Assembly (NCBI RefSeq): GCF_003335675.1
Contig: NZ_QPHL01000016.1
Span: 248,001-312,000 of the forward strand
Direction of reading: 5' to 3'
Length of the DNA stretch: 64,000 nucleotides
From: Winogradskyella sp. KYW1333
Lineage (GTDB): Bacteria > Bacteroidota > Bacteroidia > Flavobacteriales > Flavobacteriaceae
The notes below the pieces were generated by a model. That model was not told where the DNA came from. It ran no database searches and saw only the letters and a list, made by a program, of their open reading frames with translations. Positions 28,601-36,992 of this stretch are shown here, piece by piece. Positions within the stretch are counted from its first letter, which is position 1; each line of letters starts with the position of its first letter. A program made the translations under genes and the position numbers.

Positions 28601-30094
28601 AAAATCTGCTAATCCATTAAAATCTAATTGAAGGTTCGGGTCCTTTGCCATGAGTATTCCATTAAATACTTTATTGCCTAAGTCTCCCTCAATAGTTATA
28701 TTTTTATAATCGTAGTCATTATAATTTAAATTGTATACATCTCCTTTTACATCTGTTCTAAGATTGTCAATTCTAAATCCTTTACCGTCTAAATCTAAAT
28801 TAGCCGAAATGTTTTTAAATAATGGATCATTAATCAATACACCAATATCAAATTCATCAAATACCACATTGCCTATATAACTTGCATCATCAATATCATC
28901 AATATTTGTAAGTTCTAAGTCTGAATCAATTAAACCTAAATCTGTATTAATCTTAATTTTTGCATCTACTGAAGTTTCTGTTATGTAAGAACTACCACTG
29001 ATTCTAAAATTACCAACATTTGAAAAAACCGTTGGTATAGAATTACCCAATATTCTCGGCAATAACGCAGTAAGATCATTATAGTTTGATGCTAGATTTT
29101 TAAATCTCCCATTTAGTGTAAAGGTGTGAGGCTCTCTATTGAATAAATTTTCAAAGGTAATATCACCAATAATTTTCGTATTTCGAGTTGTGCTAATATT
29201 TAAATTTGTTACCTCTAAACTATTCAATGTCCCTTTTAAATCTGCATTAAGCTTTGCTTTTTGATTAACACCAAATTCATCGAAAAACACATTTAATTCG
29301 GTTAAGGAAACTTCAGAATCATTAAAGCTAGCTAATACGTTCACCTTATCAGTAAAGTCTTTTAAATCTTCTCTTTTGTAATCAAATCTGAGATCTCCTT
29401 TAAGCTCCGATGCTTCAGTCTTAATGTTTAAATCATCGAAAATCATATGGCTCCTTGTGTATTCAAAATTTGCCATGAGATCTTCAACCTTAATACCTCT
29501 GCTGTCAATAAAACTAAATTTATTGATACGAGAGCTTACGTCTGGTCCATTGATTAAAAAATTGGTTGTATTAGCATTTAGGTCGCTAAACACAAAAACT
29601 TCAGGGTCATCAAGATTTTCGTCTGAAAGTCTAAAGATGCCATTTTCAATTGAAACATCACTTGAGGAGAAAAGAAATTTACTTGGTCCAACCCTAGGAT
29701 TGTCATCATCGAACCTAGCTACAAAAATATCTAAATTCGTATCTTCTTCTCCTTCATAAGTTTTTAGGTTAAAGAATAAATCCTGAATGTCTATATCTCC
29801 AAAATTCAATTTGCTGTTATACAGATTTCTAAAACTTATAATTGAAGTATTGAGTTCACCAATGCTTATGAGTGTATCCTTTTTATAATCCTTTATTAGA
29901 ATTTCTTTGAGCTCAACATCGCCGTTTAATTGAAGACCTACCTTGCCAATATTTATATCTGTATTAAAATCGTCATTTAAACGTGTAGTAGCATATTTAC
30001 CTAGTTTGGTTTGTACTGCAGGAATTGCCAGAATTAAGAATATAATAAGGAAAATCAGCAGAATTATACCTGCAATTTTCCCCAATATTTTCAA
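25658..30094 (-). CDS. Translocation/assembly module TamB domain protein
   Basis: This very large protein (1478 residues) has one N-terminal membrane helix (about 5-26) and a long periplasmic region of repeated beta-rich units with many 'DL.I.G.' stretches. The C-terminal part has the TamB (DUF490) signature area with GGLQFLINTNGTFNMWGDF, PVEVDIYLTGDLEQPQPDF and IDWLLNEDGTFRAKVFNREN split over about 250 residues. TamB-like proteins bridge the inner and outer membranes and are linked to outer membrane protein assembly or phospholipid transport. It is divergent from tsaD and seems to be a single-gene unit. Confidence 0.92.
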   Translation of the reverse strand: MKILGKIAGIILLIFLIIFLILAIPAVQTKLGKYATTRLNDDFNTDINIGKVGLQLNGDVELKEILIKDYKKDTLISIGELNTSIISFRNLYNSKLNFGDIDIQDLFFNLKTYEGEEDTNLDIFVARFDDDNPRVGPSKFLFSSSDVSIENGIFRLSDENLDDPEVFVFSDLNANTTNFLINGPDVSSRINKFSFIDSRGIKVEDLMANFEYTRSHMIFDDLNIKTEASELKGDLRFDYKREDLKDFTDKVNVLASFNDSEVSLTELNVFFDEFGVNQKAKLNADLKGTLNSLEVTNLNISTTRNTKIIGDITFENLFNREPHTFTLNGRFKNLASNYNDLTALLPRILGNSIPTVFSNVGNFRISGSSYITETSVDAKIKINTDLGLIDSDLELTNIDDIDDASYIGNVVFDEFDIGVLINDPLFKNISANLDLDGKGFRIDNLRTDVKGDVYNLNYNDYDYKNITIEGDLGNKVFNGILMAKDPNLQLDFNGLADFSGDLKNFDFNANVGYANLKTLNFVTRDSLSEFIGKVRMTALGSSYDNATGAINIKNTTYKNQDGNYRFEDFDIVSSFDDDKRTLSVNSPDIVSGTITGNYRIRDILKLVENSLGSIYTNYIPNEVKAGQYLNFKFNIYSKIAAVFYKDLYLGKNTFIEGKIESDEKGFDLTFNSPEIKFQKYFANDILLMVDNSNPIYNTYIEIDSLSAGIYNASDFSLINVTKRDTLLIKTEFKGGTKNRDNFDLNLFYTIDDENKSIIGFRKSDILFKDFEWEVNSDKDTLNKIIFDRDFKNFNIFPLRINQGREEILVAGSLNEGGNKKLGVDFNNVELVKITPRIDSLALQGVVNGKINIEQNNGIYLPKSDLEVSSLFVNNYDLGNLTAKIQGNNSITNYEVDITLVNDNLKSFSAIGAIDVSKYNPSINLDVDFYEFLLDPLNPLGEGVISNIRGLVSGSAKVTGNLNKPSIDGELLLDRAGLSIPYLNVDYGFDFDSKVTLQEQQFIFNNVAMTDSKFFSQGYLNGFIEHNNFSDWELGLELNTDRLLVLNTVEEEESLYYGDGFVTGEATIKGPTDQLVIKVVGSTAQGTVFNIPLNDSESFGDNTFIHFLTPEEKQAMINGEVIEQIEIKGLELDFDLDVNQNATIEIVIDKEAGSTIKGNGKGGLQFLINTNGTFNMWGDFSVFEGIYNFKYGGFVEKKFEVEQGGSIAWEGDPMGAEINLKAIYKTTANPSVLLDTPVTQRIPVEVDIYLTGDLEQPQPDFDLRFPNVSSTVKSELDYRLSSKDERNNQALTLLGTGSFSNGIRGVNFTGTISERLSGIVNNIISSDNDNLNVGIDVELGENTPELQTDNRFGLTLQTQISDKILVNGKLGVPFGSAQQTTITGDVQIDWLLNEDGTFRAKVFNRENTIRNFGEEIGYTQGIGLSYNVEFDTFKELIQIIFSGKNRKDKKVKATEEINGKTDDDFMPEYMSMKKKKTKS

Positions 30095-30140
30095 TACTCT
30101 TTTGATAGAATTTATGCTTAATTATGAATGAAATCTTCAC

Positions 30141-30171
30141 TACCTTTGTCTATACAGTACGTTACAAAGTA
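30141..30171. promoter_or_regulatory. Divergent -7-like boxes between tamB and tsaD
   Basis: TACCTTTG at 30141-30148 is a full -7 match on the plus strand, pointing to tsaD. ACAAAGTA at 30164-30171 reads TACTTTGT on the minus strand and could serve tamB, though one base short of consensus. No clear TTTG -33 elements are seen. Confidence 0.35.
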
Positions 30172-30223
30172 TGGTTCTAGACTATATCGGTAAAATTAAC
30201 AATTATTGTGCCTAATATCCGCT

Positions 30224-31246
30224 ATGAAAAACGAAAATATTTATATCCTTGGCATAGAGTCTTCATGTGATGATACTTCAGCAGCTATACTATGTAACGA
30301 TAAGATTTTGAGCAATGTTGTTGCGAACCAAAAAATACATGCGGCATATGGTGGTGTAGTACCCGAATTAGCATCAAGAGCTCACCAACAAAATATTGTA
30401 CCAGTTGTACACCAAGCTATAGAAAAAGCCGGTATTTCTAAAAAACAACTTAGTGCTATAGCATTTACAAGAGGTCCTGGTTTAATGGGATCATTACTCG
30501 TTGGTACCTCCTTTGCAAAATCTCTTGCTTTTGGTCTCAATATTCCCTTGATTGATGTTAACCACATGCAAGCTCATATTCTTGCTCATTTTATTAGTGA
30601 AGAAAACCACAAAAAACCACCTTTTCCATTCCTAGCAATGACGATTTCAGGAGGTCACACCCAAATAGTTAAAGTGTCTAATCATTTTGAAATGAAAGTC
30701 TTAGGAGAAACTATTGATGATGCTGTTGGAGAAGCTTATGACAAAAGTGGTAAAGTACTGGGCTTGGGTTATCCTGCAGGACCAGAAATTGATAAACTAG
30801 CGCAATTAGGCAATCCAAAAGCATTTAGATTTACTAAGCCAAAAGTCGATGGTTTAAATTTTAGTTTTTCAGGTTTAAAGACCGCCATTTTATATTTCGT
30901 TCAACGAGAAACTAAAACAAATCCAAATTTTGTGAAGGACAACCTGAATGACATCTGTGCTTCTATACAGTATACCATTATTGGAATTCTCATGGATAAA
31001 TTAAAATTGGCTGCAAAACAAACTGGCATCAAGCATATTGCTATTGGTGGTGGCGTTTCTGCTAACACAGGCATAAGAAAAGCATTAGAGGATGCAGAGC
31101 ATAAAATTGGTTGGACTACATATATCCCAAAATTTGAATATACTACAGATAATGCAGCTATGATTGCTATTGTTGGTTATTTAAAATATTTAGAAAAAGA
31201 TTTCTCAGATTTTGATGTTATGGCGACCGCAAGACTGAAAATTTGA
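30224..31246 (+). CDS. tsaD: tRNA N6-adenosine threonylcarbamoyltransferase TsaD
   Basis: With its partners the enzyme transfers threonylcarbamoyl to A37 of ANN-decoding tRNAs. I use the ATG at 30224 (340 residues), since an in-frame TTG at 30206 adds only MCLISA and the standard beginning is ILGIESSCDDTS. The metal histidines are seen in NHMQAHILAHF, and SGGHTQIVKV, GEAYDKSGKVLGLGYPAGP and GGGVSANTG are typical. The C-terminus ends in ARLKI. Housekeeping gene. Confidence 0.97.
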   Translation: MKNENIYILGIESSCDDTSAAILCNDKILSNVVANQKIHAAYGGVVPELASRAHQQNIVPVVHQAIEKAGISKKQLSAIAFTRGPGLMGSLLVGTSFAKSLAFGLNIPLIDVNHMQAHILAHFISEENHKKPPFPFLAMTISGGHTQIVKVSNHFEMKVLGETIDDAVGEAYDKSGKVLGLGYPAGPEIDKLAQLGNPKAFRFTKPKVDGLNFSFSGLKTAILYFVQRETKTNPNFVKDNLNDICASIQYTIIGILMDKLKLAAKQTGIKHIAIGGGVSANTGIRKALEDAEHKIGWTTYIPKFEYTTDNAAMIAIVGYLKYLEKDFSDFDVMATARLKI

Positions 31247-31340
31247 ATTGTTAAAACATCTGTTGATAAGCCTTACTAGTTTCCTTCAAACCAATGTTAA
31301 ATTTTAGTTGCTTTGTGTTTAAATCAATCTCAAATCAATA

Positions 31341-31964
31341 ATGAAACAACTTTTAATTGTCCTTTTTATTTTGCCACTTATATGTGGTAGTCAAGAAAAT
31401 TTTGGTGTAGAATTAGATTCCATTCTATCCAAAGAGGATGCTAAAACATTTATTAAATCAAATAAAGATGTCAAGGGTAAAATTATAGTTTTCAATAAAG
31501 AGAAACATAAAACCCAATTGGCAGAAGATTTATTTAAACTTTCAAAGGGTGACAAAAAAGTTGTTAAGTCAGAATATAACAATACCTACTATAAAATATT
31601 AGATAAGGAAAAAAAATCTCATAACAGAGTAAGTTATATACTCTTTGATGGTAAAAAAATGACTCCTTCTGAAATCAATAGCAAGCGTACAAAAATTGTT
31701 GCATTGTATAAAAAAGGACATAAATTCAAAGACTTGGCTAAAATGTACTCCATGGATCTTAATGCAGGTAGAGGTGGTGATTTGGGTTGGTTTGAAGATG
31801 GTAAAATGCCTCCAGATTTTGAAAATGCAGTGAAATCGCATAGCACTAAGGATATTTTTACATTAGATATAAATGATAGGAATTGGTACTATGTGATATT
31901 AAAAACACACGACACAAAAAAAATTGAAGAGATAACTGTTTTAAGATTTTCTGAAACTAAGTAA
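31341..31964 (+). CDS. Exported parvulin-type peptidyl-prolyl isomerase
   Basis: This 207-residue protein has a signal peptide (about 1-17, ending ICGSQ). The C-terminal half is a single PpiC-type domain: FKDLAKMYSMDLNAGRGGDLGWFEDGKM split near residue 140, then PPDFENAV and WYYVILKTHDTK. The N-terminal half (about 20-105) lacks a recognisable domain and may be a degenerate or chaperone-like part. It probably helps the folding of exported proteins. Three bases separate it from rsmE, so they are likely co-transcribed. Confidence 0.85.
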   Translation: MKQLLIVLFILPLICGSQENFGVELDSILSKEDAKTFIKSNKDVKGKIIVFNKEKHKTQLAEDLFKLSKGDKKVVKSEYNNTYYKILDKEKKSHNRVSYILFDGKKMTPSEINSKRTKIVALYKKGHKFKDLAKMYSMDLNAGRGGDLGWFEDGKMPPDFENAVKSHSTKDIFTLDINDRNWYYVILKTHDTKKIEEITVLRFSETK

Positions 31965-31966
31965 TA

Positions 31967-32671
31967 ATGCAACTTTTTTATAATTCTAACATTGCCGAAA
32001 GTGATGCTTTTTTCAACTTTGACAAAGATGAAAGCAAGCACATTGCAAAAGTACTACGCAAAAAAGAAGGTGACACTTTGTTTATAACAAATGGAAAAGG
32101 CTGGTTATTTGAAGCCCAATTAACAGAAAGCAATAACAAAAGTTGTACAGTAAAAATGATTTCTAAAAGCTTTAAAGAAAAAAGGAGTTTTTCAGTTCAT
32201 TTAGCAGTGGCACCTACCAAAATGAATGACCGTTATGAGTGGTTTTTAGAAAAGGCCACAGAAATTGGTGTGGATAAAATAACACCTATTATTTGTGATC
32301 AAAGTGAACGAAAAGTAATTAAGACTGAGCGTTTTAAAAAGATATTACAATCTGCAATGAAGCAATCACTTCAGCACTATTTACCAGTTTTAAATGCGCC
32401 AATTAAGTTTCAAGACTTTATTAAGAATAATAATTCAGAGCAAATGTTCATAGCACATTGTGAAGACACAAAGAAAACCAATCTAAAAAATTGTATCGAA
32501 TCTGGAAAAGATTACTTGATATTAATTGGGCCAGAAGGAGATTTTAGTGTTAAAGAAATTCAAATGGCATTGCAACATGAGTATATTCCTGTAACTTTGG
32601 GAGATACACGATTAAGAACAGAAACGGCAGCAATATTGGCTTGCCATACTGTTGCTTTGTTGAATTCATAA
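31967..32671 (+). CDS. rsmE: 16S rRNA (uracil(1498)-N(3))-methyltransferase
   Basis: This SPOUT methyltransferase modifies U1498 in helix 44 of 16S rRNA. The 234 residues have an N-terminal PUA-like domain (ESKHIAKVLRKKEGD) and a C-terminal knotted domain with KATEIGVDKITPIICDQSERK, QSLQHYLPVL, LIGPEGDFSVKEI and LGDTRLRTETAAI, the latter forming the SAM site. It sits in a compact run of six plus-strand genes from the PPIase to the THUMP-like methyltransferase. Confidence 0.96.
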   Translation: MQLFYNSNIAESDAFFNFDKDESKHIAKVLRKKEGDTLFITNGKGWLFEAQLTESNNKSCTVKMISKSFKEKRSFSVHLAVAPTKMNDRYEWFLEKATEIGVDKITPIICDQSERKVIKTERFKKILQSAMKQSLQHYLPVLNAPIKFQDFIKNNNSEQMFIAHCEDTKKTNLKNCIESGKDYLILIGPEGDFSVKEIQMALQHEYIPVTLGDTRLRTETAAILACHTVALLNS

Positions 32672-32673
32672 CT

Positions 32674-33315
32674 ATGAAATCTTATACTTTTTTAATGATA
32701 TTATTTTCCGTTTTTTTTGTGCATGCACAAGAAGTTGCGGTTTTAAAATATAAAGGAGGTGGCGATTGGTATAGTAACCCAACTGCCCTACCCAATTTGG
32801 TTAAATTTTGCAATGATAATATTGACACCAACATTAATGAAAGAACTCAAACTGTTGAGGTTGGAAGCATAGATATTTATCAATTTCCGTTTTTACATAT
32901 GACAGGTCATGGCAATGTTTTTTTTAGTGAAGACGATGCCGATAATCTACGGAAATATCTTCTCTCAGGAGGTTTTCTTCACATTGATGACAATTATGGT
33001 ATGGAACCATATATTACGAAGGAACTTAAAAAAGTGTTTCCAAATAAGGAATTAATTGAAATGCCTTCAAACCATCCGATTTTTAATGTAGCTTATAAGT
33101 TTCCAAATGGGTTACCAAAAATTCATGAACATGATGGTAAGACACCAAAAGCAATGGGTCAATTTCATGAAGATAGACTTATTCTACTTTTTACTTTTGA
33201 AAGTGACCTTGGCGATGGATGGGAAGACCAAGAGGTTCATAATGACCCTGAAAATGTAAGGGAAAAAGCTCTAAAAATGGGAGCAAATATCATCAAATAT
33301 GCATTTGAGAATTAA
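32674..33315 (+). CDS. Exported DUF4159 domain protein
   Basis: I use the ATG at 32674 (213 residues), which gives a clear signal peptide (MKSYTFLMILFSVFFVHAQ); an in-frame start at 32641 would lie inside rsmE and spoil it. The mature protein matches DUF4159: YKGGGDWYSNPTALPNL, MTGHGNVFFSEDDADNLR, GGFLHIDDNYGM and a DGWEDQEVHNDP C-terminal area. The fold is related to class I glutamine amidotransferase-like domains, but no function is established. It starts 2 bases after the rsmE stop. Confidence 0.88.
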   Translation: MKSYTFLMILFSVFFVHAQEVAVLKYKGGGDWYSNPTALPNLVKFCNDNIDTNINERTQTVEVGSIDIYQFPFLHMTGHGNVFFSEDDADNLRKYLLSGGFLHIDDNYGMEPYITKELKKVFPNKELIEMPSNHPIFNVAYKFPNGLPKIHEHDGKTPKAMGQFHEDRLILLFTFESDLGDGWEDQEVHNDPENVREKALKMGANIIKYAFEN

Positions 33316-33326
33316 ATAAAATATCG

Positions 33327-33824
33327 TTGCAACTAACTCACAATACCAACAAATTTATTCCGATTAAGTTTCCTATTACCTTGATCTGCGAGAATGTATC
33401 TAACGCACCCAATATTGGGAGTTTATTTCGTATTGCTGATGCTATGGGTATAGAAAAACTTATTTTCTGCGGTAACAATATTCCGTTAGGCAAACGAATG
33501 ACAAAAACTTCTCGTTCTACAGAGAATTATGTTGATTTTGAAGTTTATGAATCAATCGAATCTGTCATTGATAGATTTAATTCTCATTACCTAATTGCAT
33601 TAGAAATAACAGAAAATAGCCAAGCAATTCATGCTCTAAGTATAGGTTCAAATAAACCAATAGCCTTAATTATTGGCGATGAAAACTATGGGATTTCAGA
33701 AAGTGTCCTAAAGAAATGTGATGATATATTCCACATAGATATGTATGGCAACAATAGTAGTATGAATGTGGTTACTGCTACTAGTATTGCGCTATACGAA
33801 ATCACCAAACAATTTAATTCTTGA
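33327..33824 (+). CDS. TrmH/SpoU family RNA methyltransferase
   Basis: This 165-residue SPOUT enzyme begins at TTG, as there is no ATG that keeps the first motif. Motif 1 reads NVSNAPNIGSLFRIADAMG, motif 2 ALIIGDENYGIS and motif 3 NNSSMNVVTATSIALYE, which together form the trefoil knot and SAM pocket. It consists of the catalytic domain alone, as in TrmL or TrmH-type tRNA 2'-O-methyltransferases; the modified base is not deducible. It follows DUF4159 by 11 bases. Confidence 0.9.
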   Translation: MQLTHNTNKFIPIKFPITLICENVSNAPNIGSLFRIADAMGIEKLIFCGNNIPLGKRMTKTSRSTENYVDFEVYESIESVIDRFNSHYLIALEITENSQAIHALSIGSNKPIALIIGDENYGISESVLKKCDDIFHIDMYGNNSSMNVVTATSIALYEITKQFNS

Positions 33825-33849
33825 GATAGAATTTAGCTATATTTAAACC

Positions 33850-34938
33850 ATGAATTCAAAAGTTGTAGCAAACGGTATATTAAGAGCTGTAGGGATAATC
33901 TTAGCAGTTGCATCAGTTCTGTATTTTCTATATCAGATACAATCAGTAATTGTTTACATAGCTGTTGCTGCTGTTATTTCGCTAATTGGTAGACCGATTG
34001 TACTCTTTTTAAGGCGAAAGCTAAAATTTAACAACACATTCGCTGTGGTTGTAACAATGGTTCTATTAATTGGCCTATTTGTTGGGTTAATAGGACTATT
34101 TATACCGTTGGTAGCGGAACAAGGCCAAAACTTGGCTTTGTTAGATATTGAACAGTTGCAAGACAATATTCAAAAACTATACAACCAAGTAGTTAGTTAT
34201 TTTGAGTTTAAGAATATTGATGTTGAGCAATCGATCAAAAACTCAGGTCTACTTTCAAAATTAGATTTCGCTTATATACCAGAATTTCTGAATAATCTTG
34301 TTAGTGGTTTAGGTAGTTTTAGCATAGGTTTATTTTCTGTGTTGTTCATTACGTTTTTCTTTTTAAAGGATAGTCAACTTTTTGAAAACGGTATAATGAC
34401 TTTTATCCCAAGTGGTAATGAAACCAAAACAAAACATTCCTTCATTTCCATTAAAGAATTACTCTCAAGGTATTTTGTTGGATTAATATTCCAGATTTTA
34501 ATACTGTTCGTTATTTATACTATTGTTCTTTTAATATTCGGGATCGATAATGCTGTGGTAATTGCATTTTTATGTGCACTATTAAATCTTGTTCCATATG
34601 TTGGGCCATTAATAAGTGGGTTTCTTATGCTTCTTTTAAGCATGTCTAGTAATCTTGGTGAAAGTTTCAGTGAAGTAATTTTACCTAAAACCACTTATGT
34701 AATGATTGGTTTTATTTTCGCTCAGTTAGTGGATAACTTCTTTAGCCAACCGTTTATATTTTCAAAAAGTGTAAAATCGCATCCTTTAGAAATTTTCTTG
34801 GTAATTGTAATTGCAGGAATTTTGTTTGGCATTATTGGTATGATTGTGGCTGTACCAACCTATACTGCAATTAAAGTAATTTTAAAAGAATTCTTATCTG
34901 AGAATAAGGTCGTAAAAAAACTCACTAAAGACTTATAG
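33850..34938 (+). CDS. AI-2E family transporter (permease)
   Basis: This 362-residue inner membrane protein has about eight helices in the AI-2E/PerM arrangement: three near the N-terminus (to about residue 90), an amphipathic central part (about 95-150), then a helical bundle with the family hallmark NLVPYVGPLISGF and a late ELVDNFFSQPFIFSK-like stretch (here QLVDNFFSQP). Members export autoinducer-like molecules or act as Na+/H+ antiporters; the substrate is unknown here. It is part of the rsmE run. Confidence 0.9.
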   Translation: MNSKVVANGILRAVGIILAVASVLYFLYQIQSVIVYIAVAAVISLIGRPIVLFLRRKLKFNNTFAVVVTMVLLIGLFVGLIGLFIPLVAEQGQNLALLDIEQLQDNIQKLYNQVVSYFEFKNIDVEQSIKNSGLLSKLDFAYIPEFLNNLVSGLGSFSIGLFSVLFITFFFLKDSQLFENGIMTFIPSGNETKTKHSFISIKELLSRYFVGLIFQILILFVIYTIVLLIFGIDNAVVIAFLCALLNLVPYVGPLISGFLMLLLSMSSNLGESFSEVILPKTTYVMIGFIFAQLVDNFFSQPFIFSKSVKSHPLEIFLVIVIAGILFGIIGMIVAVPTYTAIKVILKEFLSENKVVKKLTKDL

Positions 34939-34945
34939 TAATAAG

Positions 34946-36124
34946 TTGAATAAACATTTATTAAATATTGTAGTTCAAGAATTTATTGATTCAAATTTAA
35001 ATTCAGATATTTCAAGTTTATTATTGAAAGGTATTAATTTTGAAGGTATCTATTCAAAAGAAATAATAGAACAGATTGAAGCTAAAAAACGCTCAGAAAA
35101 AAAACTTCTGACGTGGTTCAATACTAAAAACATTTATTATCCAAATAAGCTTAATATTGAGCAAACCTCATCTGAAGTTACCGCAAATTACAAAGCCAAT
35201 TTAGTTTCAGGCGAATCTTTAATCGATGTAACCGGTGGATTTGGAATAGATGCTTATTACTTCTCCAAACAGGTCGATTTCGTTATTCATTGTGAAATAA
35301 ATGAACAACTATCTGAAATAGTTTCACATAATTTCAGGGCGTTAAATGTAGCTAACATTGAGTGTCTCAGTGAAAACGGCATTGATGCTTTAAAGCGTAT
35401 TGACAAACCATTTGACTGGATTTATGTAGATCCTTCGCGACGTGATGAATCTAAAAAGAAGGTATTTCTACTTTCCGACTGTACGCCAAATGTAAATACC
35501 TTTCAAGGGCTATTTCTTAAATATGCTAAAAATGTAATGATTAAAACATCGCCCTTACTAGATATTAAAGCTACCTATCAAGATTTAAAAAATGCCAAAG
35601 AGTTGCATATAGTGGCAGTTAACAATGAGGTAAAGGAATTGCTCTGGATACTTGAAAGCGATTTTAACTCTGATTTGAAGATAAAAACAATAAACCTCAT
35701 TAAATCAAAAAAACAAGTTCTAGAATTTAACTTAGAAGATGAATTGAATTTAGAAATAGACTATTCTCAGCCACTCTCCTATTTATATGAACCAAATTCA
35801 GCTATACTTAAAGCAGGAGGTTTCAAAACTATTAGTAATTTACTCAAGCTCCCGAAGCTTCATAAACACTCCCATCTGTATACTTCAAAAGATTTAATCG
35901 AATTTCCAGGCAGACGGTTCAAAATTGAAAAATGTCTACCGTTTAATAAAAAAGCAATGGCTAAAGAAAGTATACGCAATGCAAACGTAACCACTCGGAA
36001 TTTCCCTATATCTGTTGGTGACATCAGAAAAAAAATGAAATTAAAAGATGGTGGAGATATTTATTTGTTTTTCACAACAAATATCAATGATGAAAAGACG
36101 ATTCTAATTTGCTCTAAAATATAA
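34946..36124 (+). CDS. Class I SAM-dependent methyltransferase with THUMP-like domain
   Basis: This 392-residue protein starts at TTG, 8 bases after the permease gene; no closer ATG fits. The SAM site is seen in LIDVTGGFGIDAYYFSK and the acidic HCEIN loop, with the catalytic-type segment WIYVDPSRRD (a DPxRR motif). The C-terminal part (about 240-392) has the layout of the PG_1098-type ferredoxin-like and THUMP-like domains of Bacteroidota, with FPGRRFKIEK and RNFPISVGDIRKK. An RNA substrate is likely; the position is unknown. Confidence 0.88.
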   Translation: MNKHLLNIVVQEFIDSNLNSDISSLLLKGINFEGIYSKEIIEQIEAKKRSEKKLLTWFNTKNIYYPNKLNIEQTSSEVTANYKANLVSGESLIDVTGGFGIDAYYFSKQVDFVIHCEINEQLSEIVSHNFRALNVANIECLSENGIDALKRIDKPFDWIYVDPSRRDESKKKVFLLSDCTPNVNTFQGLFLKYAKNVMIKTSPLLDIKATYQDLKNAKELHIVAVNNEVKELLWILESDFNSDLKIKTINLIKSKKQVLEFNLEDELNLEIDYSQPLSYLYEPNSAILKAGGFKTISNLLKLPKLHKHSHLYTSKDLIEFPGRRFKIEKCLPFNKKAMAKESIRNANVTTRNFPISVGDIRKKMKLKDGGDIYLFFTTNINDEKTILICSKI

Positions 36125-36226
36125 TTGGATCATAAGATTCAATTCTGCATCGACAGGTTCAACTATACAAGCTTTCATAATAAAAGCTAACCCAAAAAAG
36201 GGAATGAATTTAAGTAGGCTCTTCAT
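36104..36226 (-). CDS. Possible 40-residue lipoprotein-like ORF or remnant
   Basis: A short frame from ATG at 36226 to TAG at 36104 reads MKSLLKFIPFFGLAFIMKAC, then IVEPVDAEL and a short tail. The beginning looks like a signal peptide with a cysteine at residue 20, although MKAC is not a strong lipobox. It overlaps the 3' end of the methyltransferase gene by 21 bases. It may be a true micro-protein, the broken start of a lipoprotein gene or chance. The rest of the 216-base gap shows nothing else. Confidence 0.2.
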   Translation of the reverse strand: MKSLLKFIPFFGLAFIMKACIVEPVDAELNLMIQLYFRAN

Positions 36227-36340
36227 TGGTTAATAAATTCATAGAAACTTATTGCAAGCTTCAAGAGATTTGGACAACCAACATAGTAAAAAAAATTTAA
36301 TATATCGATAAAATGTAATATTTATTCGATAAAATGAAAT

Positions 36341-36991
36341 TTATTGTAATCTGAAAATTGCAGTATCAGTAAAAGCGTATGAAACAACGTCGGTTTTATT
36401 TCTAAGAGTGTTTAAACCTGTAAAAAGGCTAAAAGCTGGTAAAATTATTTGATTTTCACTTACTTGATAGCAAGGCAGCTTTAATTTCTGTTTTCCCTTC
36501 CCTTTTAATAAAACACCTGGGTGAATATGACCTGAAAAAGTAAAATTCTTTGTGGTCTTATCACTTGGATCGTGAATAAATATAAATGGATCAATAATTA
36601 GCGTAGATTCAACATGAATGTTCAATTCATCCATTAATCGCTGAGATTGTCTATCGTGATTGCCCTTGACAAGAACCAAACTTAAGTCATCAAATTGCTT
36701 TAACCAAGTTTTAAATGTATCCATGTCACTGTTGGCTTTAGCATGAAATAAATCTCCAACAATTATTAATCTTCTGGTATTAAAATGATTTATAAGCTCC
36801 TTTAAACGTCTTAAATCCTTTTGAAGAATGTCATCTGGCATTGGAATACCATGCCGTCTAAAATGAGCTGTTTTCCCTATATGAAGATCGGATAGAATAA
36901 GTGCACTTTCCTTATTCCAATAGATAGCACGTTGATTGGTTAAGACTAACTCCTCGTTTAAGATGGTAATATGTTCAGTTACGATTTTCAA
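36341..36991 (-). CDS. pdeM: Ligase-associated DNA damage response endonuclease PdeM
   Basis: This 216-residue calcineurin-like metallophosphoesterase has all binuclear metal motifs: LSDLHIGKT, IVGDLFHA, VKGNHDR and FSGHIHPG. It is the last gene of the four-gene repair operon, 1 base after the helicase gene. Family members act as nucleases or phosphodiesterases on DNA ends and are genetically linked to ATP-dependent ligases. Length and motifs are complete. Confidence 0.94.
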   Translation of the reverse strand: MKIVTEHITILNEELVLTNQRAIYWNKESALILSDLHIGKTAHFRRHGIPMPDDILQKDLRRLKELINHFNTRRLIIVGDLFHAKANSDMDTFKTWLKQFDDLSLVLVKGNHDRQSQRLMDELNIHVESTLIIDPFIFIHDPSDKTTKNFTFSGHIHPGVLLKGKGKQKLKLPCYQVSENQIILPAFSLFTGLNTLRNKTDVVSYAFTDTAIFRLQ

Positions 36992-36992
36992 T

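Noticed and set aside
25658..30094. Internal repeats of the TamB protein as possible DNA repeats
   Set aside because: The repetition is a loose beta-strand pattern at protein level; I see no DNA-level repeat and no CRISPR-like spacing.
32641..32673. Upstream extension of the DUF4159 gene into rsmE
   Set aside because: It would bury the clear signal peptide that starts at the ATG of 32674.
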